Positions 25,486 through 34,479 of a stretch of DNA of 64,000 nucleotides are shown piece after piece (positions within the stretch are counted from its first letter, which is position 1; every line of letters begins with the position of its first letter). The DNA lies in contig JAZQUG010000013.1 in assembly GCA_045631225.1 (NCBI GenBank), positions 1-64,000 on the forward strand, written 5' to 3'. Below the pieces are notes generated by a model. The model ran no database searches and was not told the DNA's origin. It saw only the letters and a list, made by a program, of their open reading frames with translations. This DNA is from Fimenecus sp045631225 (GTDB lineage: Bacteria > Bacillota > Clostridia > Oscillospirales > Acutalibacteraceae). The position numbers were made by a program, and so were the translations under genes.

Positions 25486-26661
25486 ATGTCAGTAATAGGA
25501 ATAGTATGTGAGTTTAATCCTTTTCATAACGGTCATAAATATTTAATTGATTCTGTGAAACAACAGGGAGATATTGTTGTTTGTGTGATGAGCGGAAATT
25601 TTGTTCAAAGGGCTGAACCTGCAATTTTTCCAAAGGATGTGAGGGTTAAAGCAGCACTGCTTAACGGTGCAGATATTGTTCTTGAGCTTCCGTTTGTTTA
25701 TGCTACTGCATCAGCTGAATTTTTTGCTTATAACGCTGTAAGGGTTTTAGATGCATTCGGTTGTGATAAATTAGCCTTCGGAACAGAAAATGCAACTATC
25801 GAACAGTTGAATAAGATTGTTGATACGCTTAATAACGATAATTTTAATGATGAAATAAAGAAATATCTTCAAAATGGTGAGAGCTATGCATCTGCAAGAC
25901 ATCTGGCATTAAAAGCATACGGTAATGATTTTGACATTAATATGCCTAACAATATTCTTGCAGTTGAATACATCAAAGCAATCAGAAAAATTAATTTAAA
26001 AATTGAGCCTGTGTGTATTAATAGAAACGGTGCGGGATATAACGATAATTTTGCTGTTGAAGAATTTGCCTCAGCAACACATATCCGTTCATTAATCAAT
26101 CAGAATATCTCATTTGAAAAATATGTTCCTGAAAACTGTTATCATTTATACTTGGATTGTATTGAAAATGGAAATTATGTGTCACAGGAAAAGTATGAAC
26201 TTGCTTCACTTGCATTGTTAAGAGCAGGTCTTTATGATAATAAAGAAAATATTGCTTGTATGGCTGAGGGTCTAGAGAACAGAATTGATGAAGCAATCAA
26301 AATAAGCTTAAGTCTTAATGAATTGTATGATAGCGTGAAAACAAAAAGATATGCCCATTCACGTATAAGACGAGCAGTTTTATCAAAGCAGTTTTCTGTT
26401 TACAATGATGACCTGAACATTGAAGCTCCTTATTGCAGACTTCTTGGTTTTAATGAAAACGGAGGAAAGAACCTTGGAAAGCTTGTAAATAATTGTTCAT
26501 TGCCCTTTATTACAAGATTTTCCGACATATCTAAAACAGGTAATCAAGAGGTAAACAGAGTATTTGAATTTGAGGATAAATCAACAGATTTTTATAGTTT
26601 GATTTTATATAAACAAAGTATTTGCTCTAAAGAAAGAATTTTTTCGCCTGTAAAAATATAA
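25486..26661 (+). CDS. tmcAL: tRNA(Met) cytidine acetate ligase
   Basis: 391 aa. TmcAL (formerly YlbM/DUF795) makes N4-acetylcytidine at the wobble position of elongator tRNA-Met, using acetate and ATP. The N-terminal nucleotidyltransferase fold shows IGIVCEFNPFHNGHKYLID (HxGH-type motif), VMSGNFVQRAEPAIF and LELPFVYATASAEFFA. The C-terminal KTKRYAHSRIRRAVL is the tRNA-contacting family signature. AAAGGAG precedes the ATG. It shares a divergent intergenic region with ackA. Confidence 0.94.
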   Translation: MSVIGIVCEFNPFHNGHKYLIDSVKQQGDIVVCVMSGNFVQRAEPAIFPKDVRVKAALLNGADIVLELPFVYATASAEFFAYNAVRVLDAFGCDKLAFGTENATIEQLNKIVDTLNNDNFNDEIKKYLQNGESYASARHLALKAYGNDFDINMPNNILAVEYIKAIRKINLKIEPVCINRNGAGYNDNFAVEEFASATHIRSLINQNISFEKYVPENCYHLYLDCIENGNYVSQEKYELASLALLRAGLYDNKENIACMAEGLENRIDEAIKISLSLNELYDSVKTKRYAHSRIRRAVLSKQFSVYNDDLNIEAPYCRLLGFNENGGKNLGKLVNNCSLPFITRFSDISKTGNQEVNRVFEFEDKSTDFYSLILYKQSICSKERIFSPVKI

Positions 26662-26687
26662 TCTTGCAAGAATTCCTGCAAAATGTG

Positions 26688-26717
26688 TTGATTTTTTAGT
26701 GTTGAATATTGTATAAT
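26688..26717 (+). promoter_or_regulatory. Promoter of the rpiR-cmk-ispH gene run
   Basis: TTGATT at 26688-26693 and a perfect TATAAT at 26712-26717 with an 18-bp spacer, 39 bp before the regulator start. Confidence 0.72.
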
Positions 26718-26756
26718 TAACAGATAATTATGTACTGAATTTATGAGGTATAATTA

Positions 26757-27632
26757 ATGAAATCATTTATTTTTTCAAAAGTTGACCTTTCCGGTAAGAA
26801 ACTGTCAAAAGGTCATAAAAAACTTGTTCAATACATTTCAACAGATTATGATAAAGCAGCTTTTATGACTGCTTCAAAGCTTGGTGAAAAAGTAGGGGTC
26901 AGTGAGTCCACTGTTGTTCGCTTTGCAACAGAAATGGGCTTCAAGGGTTATCCTGAACTCCAGAAAGAACTTCAACAAATGATTAAATCTAAACTTACTG
27001 CAGTTCAGAGAATGGAAGTTTCCAGTAGTTTAATCGGTGAAGACGATGCAATAAAAAAGGTTCTTAATGGTGACATTGACCTTATCCGTAACACTCTTGA
27101 ATGTGTAAGTGAAGCGGAGTTTAAAAAAGCAGTCAGTATGATAAACAAAGCAAGGAAAATATATATTCTTGGTGTCCGCAGTTCTGCTGCTTTAGCAAGC
27201 TTTCTGTATTTTTATCTTAATCCCGTTTTCGAAAATGTTGTTCTTGTTGATACATCAAGCGGAAGTGAAATGTTTGAGCAGATGTTCAGAATCAATGAAG
27301 ATGACGTTTGCGTTGCAATCAGTTTTCCTCGATATTCAAAACAGACAATTAATGCTCTCAGATTTATTAATGACAGAGGAACTAACATTATTGCAATTAC
27401 AGATTCTGCTGTTTCACCGATTGCGGAATTTTCGGATACATTGTTAGTCGCTAAAAGTGATATGGTTTCAGTTGTTGATTCTCTTGTGGCACCTTTAAGC
27501 TTGATTAATGCATTGATTGTTGCGTTAACTTTTAGCAGACGTGAAGAGGTTTATAACAATTTCAACAGACTTGAAAGCATATGGGATGAGTATCAGGTCT
27601 ATGATAAATCAGATGGTGGCGACAATGAATAA
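26757..27632 (+). CDS. RpiR family transcriptional regulator
   Basis: 291 aa. The N-terminal HTH (about 10-80) contains FMTASKLGEKVGVSESTVVRFATEMGFKGYPELQ, the RpiR signature. A C-terminal SIS sugar-phosphate binding domain (about 125-255) shows IYILGVRSSAALASFL, VCVAISFPRYSKQT and IIAITDSAVSPIAEFSD. Such proteins control sugar-phosphate genes, but the genes downstream are lipid, isoprenoid and nucleotide genes, so its target is not clear. Its stop overlaps the next gene by 8 bp. Confidence 0.92.
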   Translation: MKSFIFSKVDLSGKKLSKGHKKLVQYISTDYDKAAFMTASKLGEKVGVSESTVVRFATEMGFKGYPELQKELQQMIKSKLTAVQRMEVSSSLIGEDDAIKKVLNGDIDLIRNTLECVSEAEFKKAVSMINKARKIYILGVRSSAALASFLYFYLNPVFENVVLVDTSSGSEMFEQMFRINEDDVCVAISFPRYSKQTINALRFINDRGTNIIAITDSAVSPIAEFSDTLLVAKSDMVSVVDSLVAPLSLINALIVALTFSRREEVYNNFNRLESIWDEYQVYDKSDGGDNE

Positions 27633-28878
27633 TAAAGTTATTGTAGTTGGAGCGGGTGCAGCAGGCACAATGGCAGCAGGTGCAGCTGCTGAAAATGGTT
27701 CTGAAGTTTTTCTTCTTGAAAGAAATGATAAAATTGGCCGTAAAGTTATGATTACGGGAAAAGGCAGATGTAATGTTACAAATGATATAGGTGATGATGT
27801 CCAGAAATTCATCTCTAATATTCCGGGTAATGGTCGATTTTTATATGGTGCATATTCAGCATTTAATTCTCAGGATGTTATGTATTTCTTTGAGGATTAC
27901 GGTGTGAATCTTAAGGTTGAGAGGGGAAATCGTGTTTTCCCGATAAGTGATAAGGCAGTTGATATTGTTGACGCATTAAACTCGTATATAACCGAAATGG
28001 GCGTCAAGAGGAAACAGGAGCGTGTTGTGAGCCTTATAACTGAAGATGACCGCGTTAAAGGTGTTGTTACTGATTTCGGAAATGAATACTATGCCGATTC
28101 AGTAATTATTGCAACAGGCGGCTTGTCTTATCCTAAAACAGGTTCATCGGGAGATGGGTATAAATTGGCTGAAAGTGTAGGTCATACAGTTACAACATTA
28201 CGACCTTCATTGTCGGCACTTGTCTGTCGTGAAGGTATTTGCAGTGAGTGTATGGGTCTTTCTTTAAAAAACGTTTCCATTAAGGTTTTTGACACAAAAA
28301 AGAAGAAAGAAATATATGATGACTTTGGTGAAATGCTCTTTACACATTTTGGTGTATCAGGTCCGATGATTCTTTCTGCAAGTGCTCATATGCGTGATAT
28401 GGAAAAAGACAGATATGAAATATTGATTGATTTAAAACCGGCATTATCTCATGAAAAACTTGATGCAAGAATTCTTCGTGATTTTGCTGACAATACGAAT
28501 AAGTCAATTTCAAATGTATTGGCTTTGCTGTTGCCTAAATCTTTAATTTCACCTGTTTTAAGATTATCTCACATTAAACAATCTGAAAAGATAAACCAGG
28601 TTACAAAGGAAATGAGAAAAAATCTTGTTGATACAATCAAGGGATTAAAGCTTACAGTTATGGGATTCAATGATATCAGTGAAGCAATCGTGACTTCCGG
28701 TGGTATTAAGGTAAGTGAAATAAATCCGAAAACCATGGAAAGCAAAATTTGTAAAGGCTTATATTTTGCAGGAGAAGTTATTGATTGTGATGGCTATACA
28801 GGTGGTTTTAATTTGCAAATAGCATTTTCAACAGGACATTTAGCAGGAATTTCTGCAAGTAATATAGAGGGGATTTAA
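27625..28878 (+). CDS. HI0933/BaiN-type NAD(P)/FAD-dependent oxidoreductase
   Basis: 417 aa. ATG at 27625 (MNNKVIVVGAGAAGTMAAGA) places the FAD-binding Rossmann motif GAGAAG at the very N-terminus; earlier in-frame codons lie inside the regulator gene. NDKIGRKVMITGKGRCNVTN is the family hallmark, with ATGGLSYPKTGSSGDGY and a C-terminal LYFAGEVIDCDGYTGGFNLQIAFSTG closing the FAD site. The family includes BaiN, implicated in bile-acid reduction, but most members have no proven substrate. Confidence 0.92.
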   Translation: MNNKVIVVGAGAAGTMAAGAAAENGSEVFLLERNDKIGRKVMITGKGRCNVTNDIGDDVQKFISNIPGNGRFLYGAYSAFNSQDVMYFFEDYGVNLKVERGNRVFPISDKAVDIVDALNSYITEMGVKRKQERVVSLITEDDRVKGVVTDFGNEYYADSVIIATGGLSYPKTGSSGDGYKLAESVGHTVTTLRPSLSALVCREGICSECMGLSLKNVSIKVFDTKKKKEIYDDFGEMLFTHFGVSGPMILSASAHMRDMEKDRYEILIDLKPALSHEKLDARILRDFADNTNKSISNVLALLLPKSLISPVLRLSHIKQSEKINQVTKEMRKNLVDTIKGLKLTVMGFNDISEAIVTSGGIKVSEINPKTMESKICKGLYFAGEVIDCDGYTGGFNLQIAFSTGHLAGISASNIEGI

Positions 28879-28880
28879 AT

Positions 28881-29543
28881 ATGATTAATGTAGCAATTGA
28901 TGGCCCTGCAGGAGCAGGTAAAAGTACAATCGCACGTGCAGCTGCAAAGGAACTTAGTTTTATTTATGTGGATACAGGAGCGTTATACAGAGCAGTTGGT
29001 GTATATTGTTTAAGAAATAATATTGCAACAAACGACGCTGAAGGTGTTGGTGCAGTTTTAGATAAGATTGTTGTTGAGCTTAAATTTATTGATGGCGTTC
29101 AGCATGTTTATCTCAATGGTGATGATGTTTCAACAGAAATCAGACTTCCTGAAGCTTCTATGGCAGCATCTAATGTTTCTGCTATTCCTTCAGTCCGTGC
29201 ATTCTTATTTGATTTGCAAAGAGATATTGCAGCAAAGAACAACTGTATTATGGATGGCAGAGATATCGGTACAGTTGTTTTGCCGAATGCTCAGGTTAAG
29301 ATTTTCCTGACTGCTGACCCGGAGGAAAGAGCAATGAGAAGATTTAAGGAGCTCGTGGAAAAAGGCAGCAATGTTACTTATGAAGAGGTTCTTGAGGATT
29401 TAAAGGTCAGAGATTACAACGATTCTCATCGTGAAATTGCTCCCTTAAAGCCTGCGGAAGATTCAGTAATAATAAATACAACAGGAAATACTCTTGAAGA
29501 GTCAATTAATATGATAACAGATACAATAAAGGAGAAAATGTGA
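28881..29543 (+). CDS. cmk: Cytidylate kinase
   Basis: 220 aa. Phosphorylates (d)CMP with ATP. P-loop GPAGAGKST (residues 8-16), acceptor segment YVDTGALYRAVGVYCL, DGRDIGTVVLP and RAMRRFKEL. GAGGGGATTTAAAT precedes the ATG. The order cmk-plsC-ispH-rpsA is a conserved Clostridia cluster. Its stop overlaps plsC by one base (ATGA-type junction). Confidence 0.96.
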   Translation: MINVAIDGPAGAGKSTIARAAAKELSFIYVDTGALYRAVGVYCLRNNIATNDAEGVGAVLDKIVVELKFIDGVQHVYLNGDDVSTEIRLPEASMAASNVSAIPSVRAFLFDLQRDIAAKNNCIMDGRDIGTVVLPNAQVKIFLTADPEERAMRRFKELVEKGSNVTYEEVLEDLKVRDYNDSHREIAPLKPAEDSVIINTTGNTLEESINMITDTIKEKM

Positions 29544-30205
29544 TGGCAGAGAAGAAATACTTTGATTTTAGTGATTACACAACACGAAAGGGCTTTAATG
29601 TTGTAAGACCGTTGTGTAATTTGTGCTGTAACACTCGTGTTAAATTAGTTGTTGAAGGTTTAGAAAACTTAAATCGTGATGATGGTTTTATTCTTGCAGC
29701 AAACCATTCTATAATTTATGACCCTATTTTTCTTGCAACTGCATGTAAGGATAAGCTTTTTCACTTTATGGCAAAGTACGAGGTGTTTAAAAATCCCGTT
29801 GTAGCAGCATTTCTTAAAAGTTGTAATGCCTTTCCTGTTGTTCGCGGTAGAGGCGATATGACAGCAATTAATTATGCATGTGACCTTATAAAACAGGGAA
29901 AGATTCTTTGCATTTTCCCTGAAGGAACCCGTTCAAAGGATGGTTATCCAAAGAGAGCAAAATCAGGTGTTGGATTAATTGCACGTAATGCAAAATGTGA
30001 CGTTGTTCCTGTTGGTATATGTGTTGATGACGGTGAAAAATTTGGTGGAAATATTTATATTAAATTTGGCGAAGCCATCAAATATGAGGATATGAACTTT
30101 ACTGAAGATGGCGGCACAAAGGAAAACAAAGAAGTTGCAAATATGGTTATGGATAAAATTGTTCTTCTTTGGAGGGAGTGCAGAAAGAAATGCAAGTCCA
30201 AATAA
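29543..30205 (+). CDS. plsC: 1-acyl-sn-glycerol-3-phosphate acyltransferase
   Basis: 221 aa. ATG at 29543 overlaps the cmk stop. The acyltransferase motifs are NHSIIYDP (H-x4-D) and FPEGTRSKDG, with CNAFPVVRGRGD between them. It makes phosphatidic acid at the inner face of the membrane. Its 3' end overlaps ispH by 16 bp. Confidence 0.93.
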   Translation: MAEKKYFDFSDYTTRKGFNVVRPLCNLCCNTRVKLVVEGLENLNRDDGFILAANHSIIYDPIFLATACKDKLFHFMAKYEVFKNPVVAAFLKSCNAFPVVRGRGDMTAINYACDLIKQGKILCIFPEGTRSKDGYPKRAKSGVGLIARNAKCDVVPVGICVDDGEKFGGNIYIKFGEAIKYEDMNFTEDGGTKENKEVANMVMDKIVLLWRECRKKCKSK

Positions 30206-32211
30206 CCCTTGCTAAAACAGCAGGCTTTTGTTTTGGTGTTAATCGTGCTGTAACTATGCTTTATGACCTTGTGGATAAAGGTGAAAATATCTGTACATTC
30301 GGTCCGATAATACATAATCCTCAGGTAATCAGTGATTTATCTGATAAAGGTGTAAATATTATTGACAACATTCATGATGTTTCACTTGACAAAAAAGTCG
30401 TAATCCGTACTCACGGAGTTGAAAAAGAAATTTTAAAATGCTGTGATGATTGTTCTGTCAATTATATTGATGCGACTTGTCCTTTTGTTAAAAAAATTCA
30501 CAAAATAGTTGAAAAAAATTCAAGTGAATCAATACCTGTTCTTATTGCCGGTGATAAGAATCATCCGGAAGTTGTGGGAATTAAAAGTTATTGCAACGGT
30601 GATTGTTATATTTTTAATTCAACATCTGAGCTTGAAGAAATATTTAAAAATAATCAATTTAGTGCAGAATTTCCATTTATTGTTGTTTCACAGACTACTT
30701 TTAGTACAAAAGAATGGAAAAAATGTGTTAAAATTATAAAATTACACTATACAAATGCAAATATTTTTGATACAATATGTAGTGCGACCGAAGAAAGACA
30801 GGCAGAAGCACTACTTTTATCAAAGAAAAATGACGCTATGATAATAGTAGGTGGTAGGACAAGCTCCAATACTGCAAAATTAAAAGCAGTGTGTGAGCCT
30901 AACTGCCCGACTTATTTGATTGAAACGGCAAAAGAGCTTTTGGACATAGCATTTTGTGATGTTCAGTCAATAGGCGTTACTGCGGGTGCATCAACTCCCG
31001 ACAGTATTATTAAGGAGGTACTAAAAACTATGTCCGAGATTTTTGAAAACGTAAACACAATTAATAAGGAGGAGACAGCAGGCTTTGAGCAGATGCTTGA
31101 GGAATCACTCAACAGTATGAGTTCTGACCAGAACGTTGTTGGTACAGTTGTTGGTTTCACAGCAACCGAAATTCAGGTTGAAATCGCAGGCAGAAAGCAC
31201 ACAGGCTATGTGTCTTTTGATGAATATAGTGATGATCCATCAGCTGACCCAAAAGCAGAGCTTAAGGTTGGCGACGAAATCAAGCTTCGCATTATGAAGA
31301 CAAACGATGTTGAAGGCACAATCAAGCTTTCAAAGCGTCTTTATGACCGTGGCGCTATCTGGGAAAACATCGAAGCTGATGATACAATTCATACAGGTGT
31401 TGTAACAGGTATCGTTGGTGATAACAAGGGTGTATTTGTTCAGGATGGCCCTATTAAGGTTTTCGTTCCTGCATCTCTTGCAAAGCTCAGAAGAAATGAT
31501 TCTCTTGAAGAACTCATCAAAACAACAGTTGAATACAAAATCATTGAAGTTAATAAGATGAGAAGAAAGGTAGTAGGTTCAATCCGTGAGGTTGCTGCTG
31601 CTAAGAAACAGGAAGTTGAAGATGCATTCTGGGCAAATGTTGCTGAAGGCAATGTTTACACAGGTACAGTAAGAAGTCTTACAAACTACGGTGCTTTCGT
31701 TGACCTTGGCGGTGTTGACGGTATGGTACATATCTCAGAGCTTTCATGGACAAGAATCAAGCATCCTTCAGAAATCGTTAAAGTTGGCGATACTGTTGAA
31801 GTTTATGTTAAGGAACTTGATAAGGAAAACAAGAAGATTTCTCTTGGATACAAGAAGGTTGAAGACAATCCATGGGAAGTTCTTAAGCGTGACTATCCTG
31901 TTGAAAGCGAAGTTGATTGCAAGGTTGTAAGCCTTACATCATTTGGTGCTTTTGCACAGATTATTCCTGGTGTAGATGGTCTTGTTCATATTTCTCAGAT
32001 TGCTCATAAGCATATCGGCACACCTGCAGAAGTTCTTAAGGTTGGCGATGTTGTTAAAGCAAAGATTATGGAAATCGACTTTGATAAGAAGAGAGTTTCT
32101 CTTTCAATCAAGGCTCTTATCGACCCACCTGTAGTAGAAGCTCCTGTTGAAGAAGCTGCTCCTGTTGAAGAAGTTGCTGAAGAAGCTGTTGAAGCTCCTG
32201 TAGAGGAATAA
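30190..32211 (+). CDS. IspH-ribosomal protein S1 fusion
   Basis: 673 aa. Residues about 1-280 are 4-hydroxy-3-methylbut-2-enyl diphosphate reductase (IspH), last step of the MEP isoprenoid pathway, with iron-sulfur Cys in AGFCFGVNRA (Cys14), DATCPFVKKIH and DTICSATEERQ. From about residue 315, four S1 RNA-binding repeats follow (for example VYTGTVRSLTNYGAFVDLGGVDGMVHISELSW). The tail is a Glu/Pro/Val/Ala-rich acidic repeat. This fusion is known from many Clostridia. ATG at 30190 is the best start, though GGAGGG lies about 12 bases upstream; a GTG at 30178 abuts it. Confidence 0.94.
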   Translation: MQVQITLAKTAGFCFGVNRAVTMLYDLVDKGENICTFGPIIHNPQVISDLSDKGVNIIDNIHDVSLDKKVVIRTHGVEKEILKCCDDCSVNYIDATCPFVKKIHKIVEKNSSESIPVLIAGDKNHPEVVGIKSYCNGDCYIFNSTSELEEIFKNNQFSAEFPFIVVSQTTFSTKEWKKCVKIIKLHYTNANIFDTICSATEERQAEALLLSKKNDAMIIVGGRTSSNTAKLKAVCEPNCPTYLIETAKELLDIAFCDVQSIGVTAGASTPDSIIKEVLKTMSEIFENVNTINKEETAGFEQMLEESLNSMSSDQNVVGTVVGFTATEIQVEIAGRKHTGYVSFDEYSDDPSADPKAELKVGDEIKLRIMKTNDVEGTIKLSKRLYDRGAIWENIEADDTIHTGVVTGIVGDNKGVFVQDGPIKVFVPASLAKLRRNDSLEELIKTTVEYKIIEVNKMRRKVVGSIREVAAAKKQEVEDAFWANVAEGNVYTGTVRSLTNYGAFVDLGGVDGMVHISELSWTRIKHPSEIVKVGDTVEVYVKELDKENKKISLGYKKVEDNPWEVLKRDYPVESEVDCKVVSLTSFGAFAQIIPGVDGLVHISQIAHKHIGTPAEVLKVGDVVKAKIMEIDFDKKRVSLSIKALIDPPVVEAPVEEAAPVEEVAEEAVEAPVEE

Positions 32212-32246
32212 TTTTTCGGCATTAAAGGCCGTGACACTGAATATTA

Positions 32247-32286
32247 CAGGTCAGATGATGCGATAAACACCATCTGGCCTGTTTTT
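32247..32286 (+). terminator. Terminator of the rpiR-ispH run
   Basis: Stem CAGGTCAGATG/CATCTGGCCTG with one mismatch, then TTTTT. Confidence 0.84.
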
Positions 32287-32304
32287 GTATTATGAGGTAT
32301 TTTT

Positions 32305-34026
32305 ATGAAAAAGGGATTATCTGTTTTATCAGGTCTTGCTGCGGCCGGTACAGCAATCGGTAGTGGTGTTCTTTATTTAAAAAAGAAAGATATTTGTCCA
32401 AAATGCGAAATCAAAAAAGCACTTGCTAAAACAAAAATTCATTATACTAAAGACGAAATGTATAATAACGGTGCTGCTTTGACTCCTCCGATGGGTTGGT
32501 CAAGCTGGAATGCATTCAGACAGAGAATTGACGAAAATGTGATTCTTGAAATTGCAGAAGCTGTTAAGAAATCAGGTCTTGCAGATGCAGGTTATGTTTA
32601 TGTAAATCTTGATGACTGTTGGCAGTCGTCAATGCGTGATGAAAACGGTAAATTGCAAGGTGATTTATCAACATTTCCTCATGGAATCAAATGGCTTGTT
32701 GACCAGGTTAATGCTATGGGTTTGAAACTTGGTATTTATTCTTCCAATGGTACATTGACTTGTGAAGATTTACCGGCATCGCTTTATAATGAGAGAATTG
32801 ATGCTGAAACTTTTGCAGAATGGGGAATTGAATATTTTAAATATGACTATTGTCACCATGTTTTAATTCCAACAGATGCGCCATATATTGACAGCATTTC
32901 TATAATAGGTAACGGACTTTCTGATGAGCTTGTATTCAGAGCAAAAGAAGCTGTTATATCAGGAGATGCAAAAATTGTTTACGAAGATGTTTCACAAAGC
33001 TATGTAAAAGGACTTTGTAGTGGCCTTGGAAAAATCGAATTCAATAATATTGTAGTTCCTGCTGATGGTGAATATGTATTTACACTTATAATGAAAAAGA
33101 ACACAACAAAAGGTCAATTCTGTGTTCTTACGGTTAATAATACAGATAAATATGACTTTTTGATAGCTGAACAAAAAGCTTTTTCCCGTGAAGGTAGAAG
33201 ACAGATTAAGATTAACCTTAAAGAAGGTGTTAATACAATTTCAATTACTAATCCGGTTGGTTCACCAATGGATAGTGCCGCAATGCAGTACGAAAATATG
33301 GGTAAAGAGCTTGTAAGAGCTACTAAAAAATACGCAGAAGAAAATAATTGTGAAGAAAAGAAAATCCTCTATTCAATTTGTGAATGGGGATGGAACAAGC
33401 CTTGGAAATGGGGCGGAAAAGCAGGTAATATCTGGAGAACAACTCCTGATATCCAACCTAATTGGACATCTGTTTTAGGTATTTATGAAGTTAATGTAAG
33501 ACTTGATGAATATGCAAGACCAGGTGCATTTAATGACCCTGATATGCTTGAAGTAGGTAACGGAAAGCTTACTTTTGAGGAAAATAAATCTCATTTCACA
33601 TTATGGTCTATGATGGCGGCACCTCTTATTTTAGGTAATGATATAAGAGAATTTATTAAGCCTGACGGTACTGTGGATGCTGATAATAAGGTGTTACATA
33701 TTCTCACTAATAAAGATGTTATTGCAGTAAATCAGGATAAACTCGGAATACAGTGTAAACGAATCAAAGCCGGTTTAAAAGATATTCTTGTAAAACCTCT
33801 TGAAAATAATGAAGTAGCTGTTTGTTTCTTCAATAAGACTAATTCAAAAACAGAAATGTCTTGTTCATTTGCCGACATTCATAATGTTGTAAATGTATCA
33901 TTACCTAAAGCTTCAAAGTATGTATGTAAAGAATTATGGGATAAAACAGAAACCGTTGTAAGCGATACAATTAAGGTAACTGTTGAACCCCATGGTGTAA
34001 AAGTTTTCAGGATTTCTGCAAATTAG
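32305..34026 (+). CDS. GH27 alpha-galactosidase-like enzyme with inserted carbohydrate-binding-like domain
   Basis: 573 aa. Residues 1-25 form a basic plus hydrophobic segment (signal or anchor) followed by KKKDICPKC. The GH27 barrel opens with LTPPMGWSSWNAF (about 53-65) and has EYFKYDYCHH with the nucleophile Asp near residue 181. Immediately after, about residues 194-322, a beta-rich segment (VVPADGEYVFTLIMKKN, KINLKEGVNTISITNP) resembles a CBM6/35-type sandwich and interrupts the barrel. The barrel then resumes with KKILYSICEWGWNKPWKW and GAFNDPDMLEVGNG. The C-terminal beta domain ends about 573. It probably acts on galactosides outside or at the cell surface. Confidence 0.87.
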   Translation: MKKGLSVLSGLAAAGTAIGSGVLYLKKKDICPKCEIKKALAKTKIHYTKDEMYNNGAALTPPMGWSSWNAFRQRIDENVILEIAEAVKKSGLADAGYVYVNLDDCWQSSMRDENGKLQGDLSTFPHGIKWLVDQVNAMGLKLGIYSSNGTLTCEDLPASLYNERIDAETFAEWGIEYFKYDYCHHVLIPTDAPYIDSISIIGNGLSDELVFRAKEAVISGDAKIVYEDVSQSYVKGLCSGLGKIEFNNIVVPADGEYVFTLIMKKNTTKGQFCVLTVNNTDKYDFLIAEQKAFSREGRRQIKINLKEGVNTISITNPVGSPMDSAAMQYENMGKELVRATKKYAEENNCEEKKILYSICEWGWNKPWKWGGKAGNIWRTTPDIQPNWTSVLGIYEVNVRLDEYARPGAFNDPDMLEVGNGKLTFEENKSHFTLWSMMAAPLILGNDIREFIKPDGTVDADNKVLHILTNKDVIAVNQDKLGIQCKRIKAGLKDILVKPLENNEVAVCFFNKTNSKTEMSCSFADIHNVVNVSLPKASKYVCKELWDKTETVVSDTIKVTVEPHGVKVFRISAN

Positions 34027-34402
34027 TTATTTGATTAGTTATTTCGAAAAAGAAAAACATTACTAAAGAAATAGCAAACCAACAAAGTGAAAATATTGGT
34101 GTGATAACTCCTAATATATTACCGGGAGTACCTGTATAATCCCAAACACCAAAGGAAAACACTTTGTTTACAATAATTCCTACTGTAAATTCTGTTACAG
34201 TAATTGCACAAGAACCTAATAATGCTTTAATAAGCAATGGTGTTTTTGGTAAAGATTGATTTATCAGATATAATATAAGTAGAGCTGAACCACCTGTGAT
34301 TATCATTGACCAGTGTGTAAATCCACGAAAAAGAATCTCTAATAATCCGTATCCGAATCCACCAAAAAGAAATATAAAAGTATATTTTTCTATGTTTTTC
34401 AT
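34007..34402 (-). CDS. Small polytopic membrane protein (CmpB/ABC-permease-like family)
   Basis: 131 aa. ATG at 34402 (MKNIEKYTFIF) follows AAAGGTG. Four hydrophobic segments are seen: about 6-24, 30-48, 58-80 and 95-118, with GFGYGLLEILFRGFTHWSM and GVWDYTGTPGNILGVITPIFSL, which fit the family annotated as putative ABC-type permease CmpB of Clostridia. Its real role is unknown. It ends tail-to-tail with the GH27 gene, overlapping by 20 bp. Confidence 0.72.
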   Translation of the reverse strand: MKNIEKYTFIFLFGGFGYGLLEILFRGFTHWSMIITGGSALLILYLINQSLPKTPLLIKALLGSCAITVTEFTVGIIVNKVFSFGVWDYTGTPGNILGVITPIFSLCWFAISLVMFFFFEITNQITNLQKS

Positions 34403-34479
34403 ATAATCACCTTTATTAATTATTCTCAAAAAAGATGATTTTATTTTGAAAAAACATAGCTATAAAACAGGTGACAGAA

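Noticed and set aside
30190..32211. Frameshift or assembly fusion of ispH and rpsA
   Set aside because: The join is in-frame, and ispH-S1 fusions of this length are established in many Clostridia.
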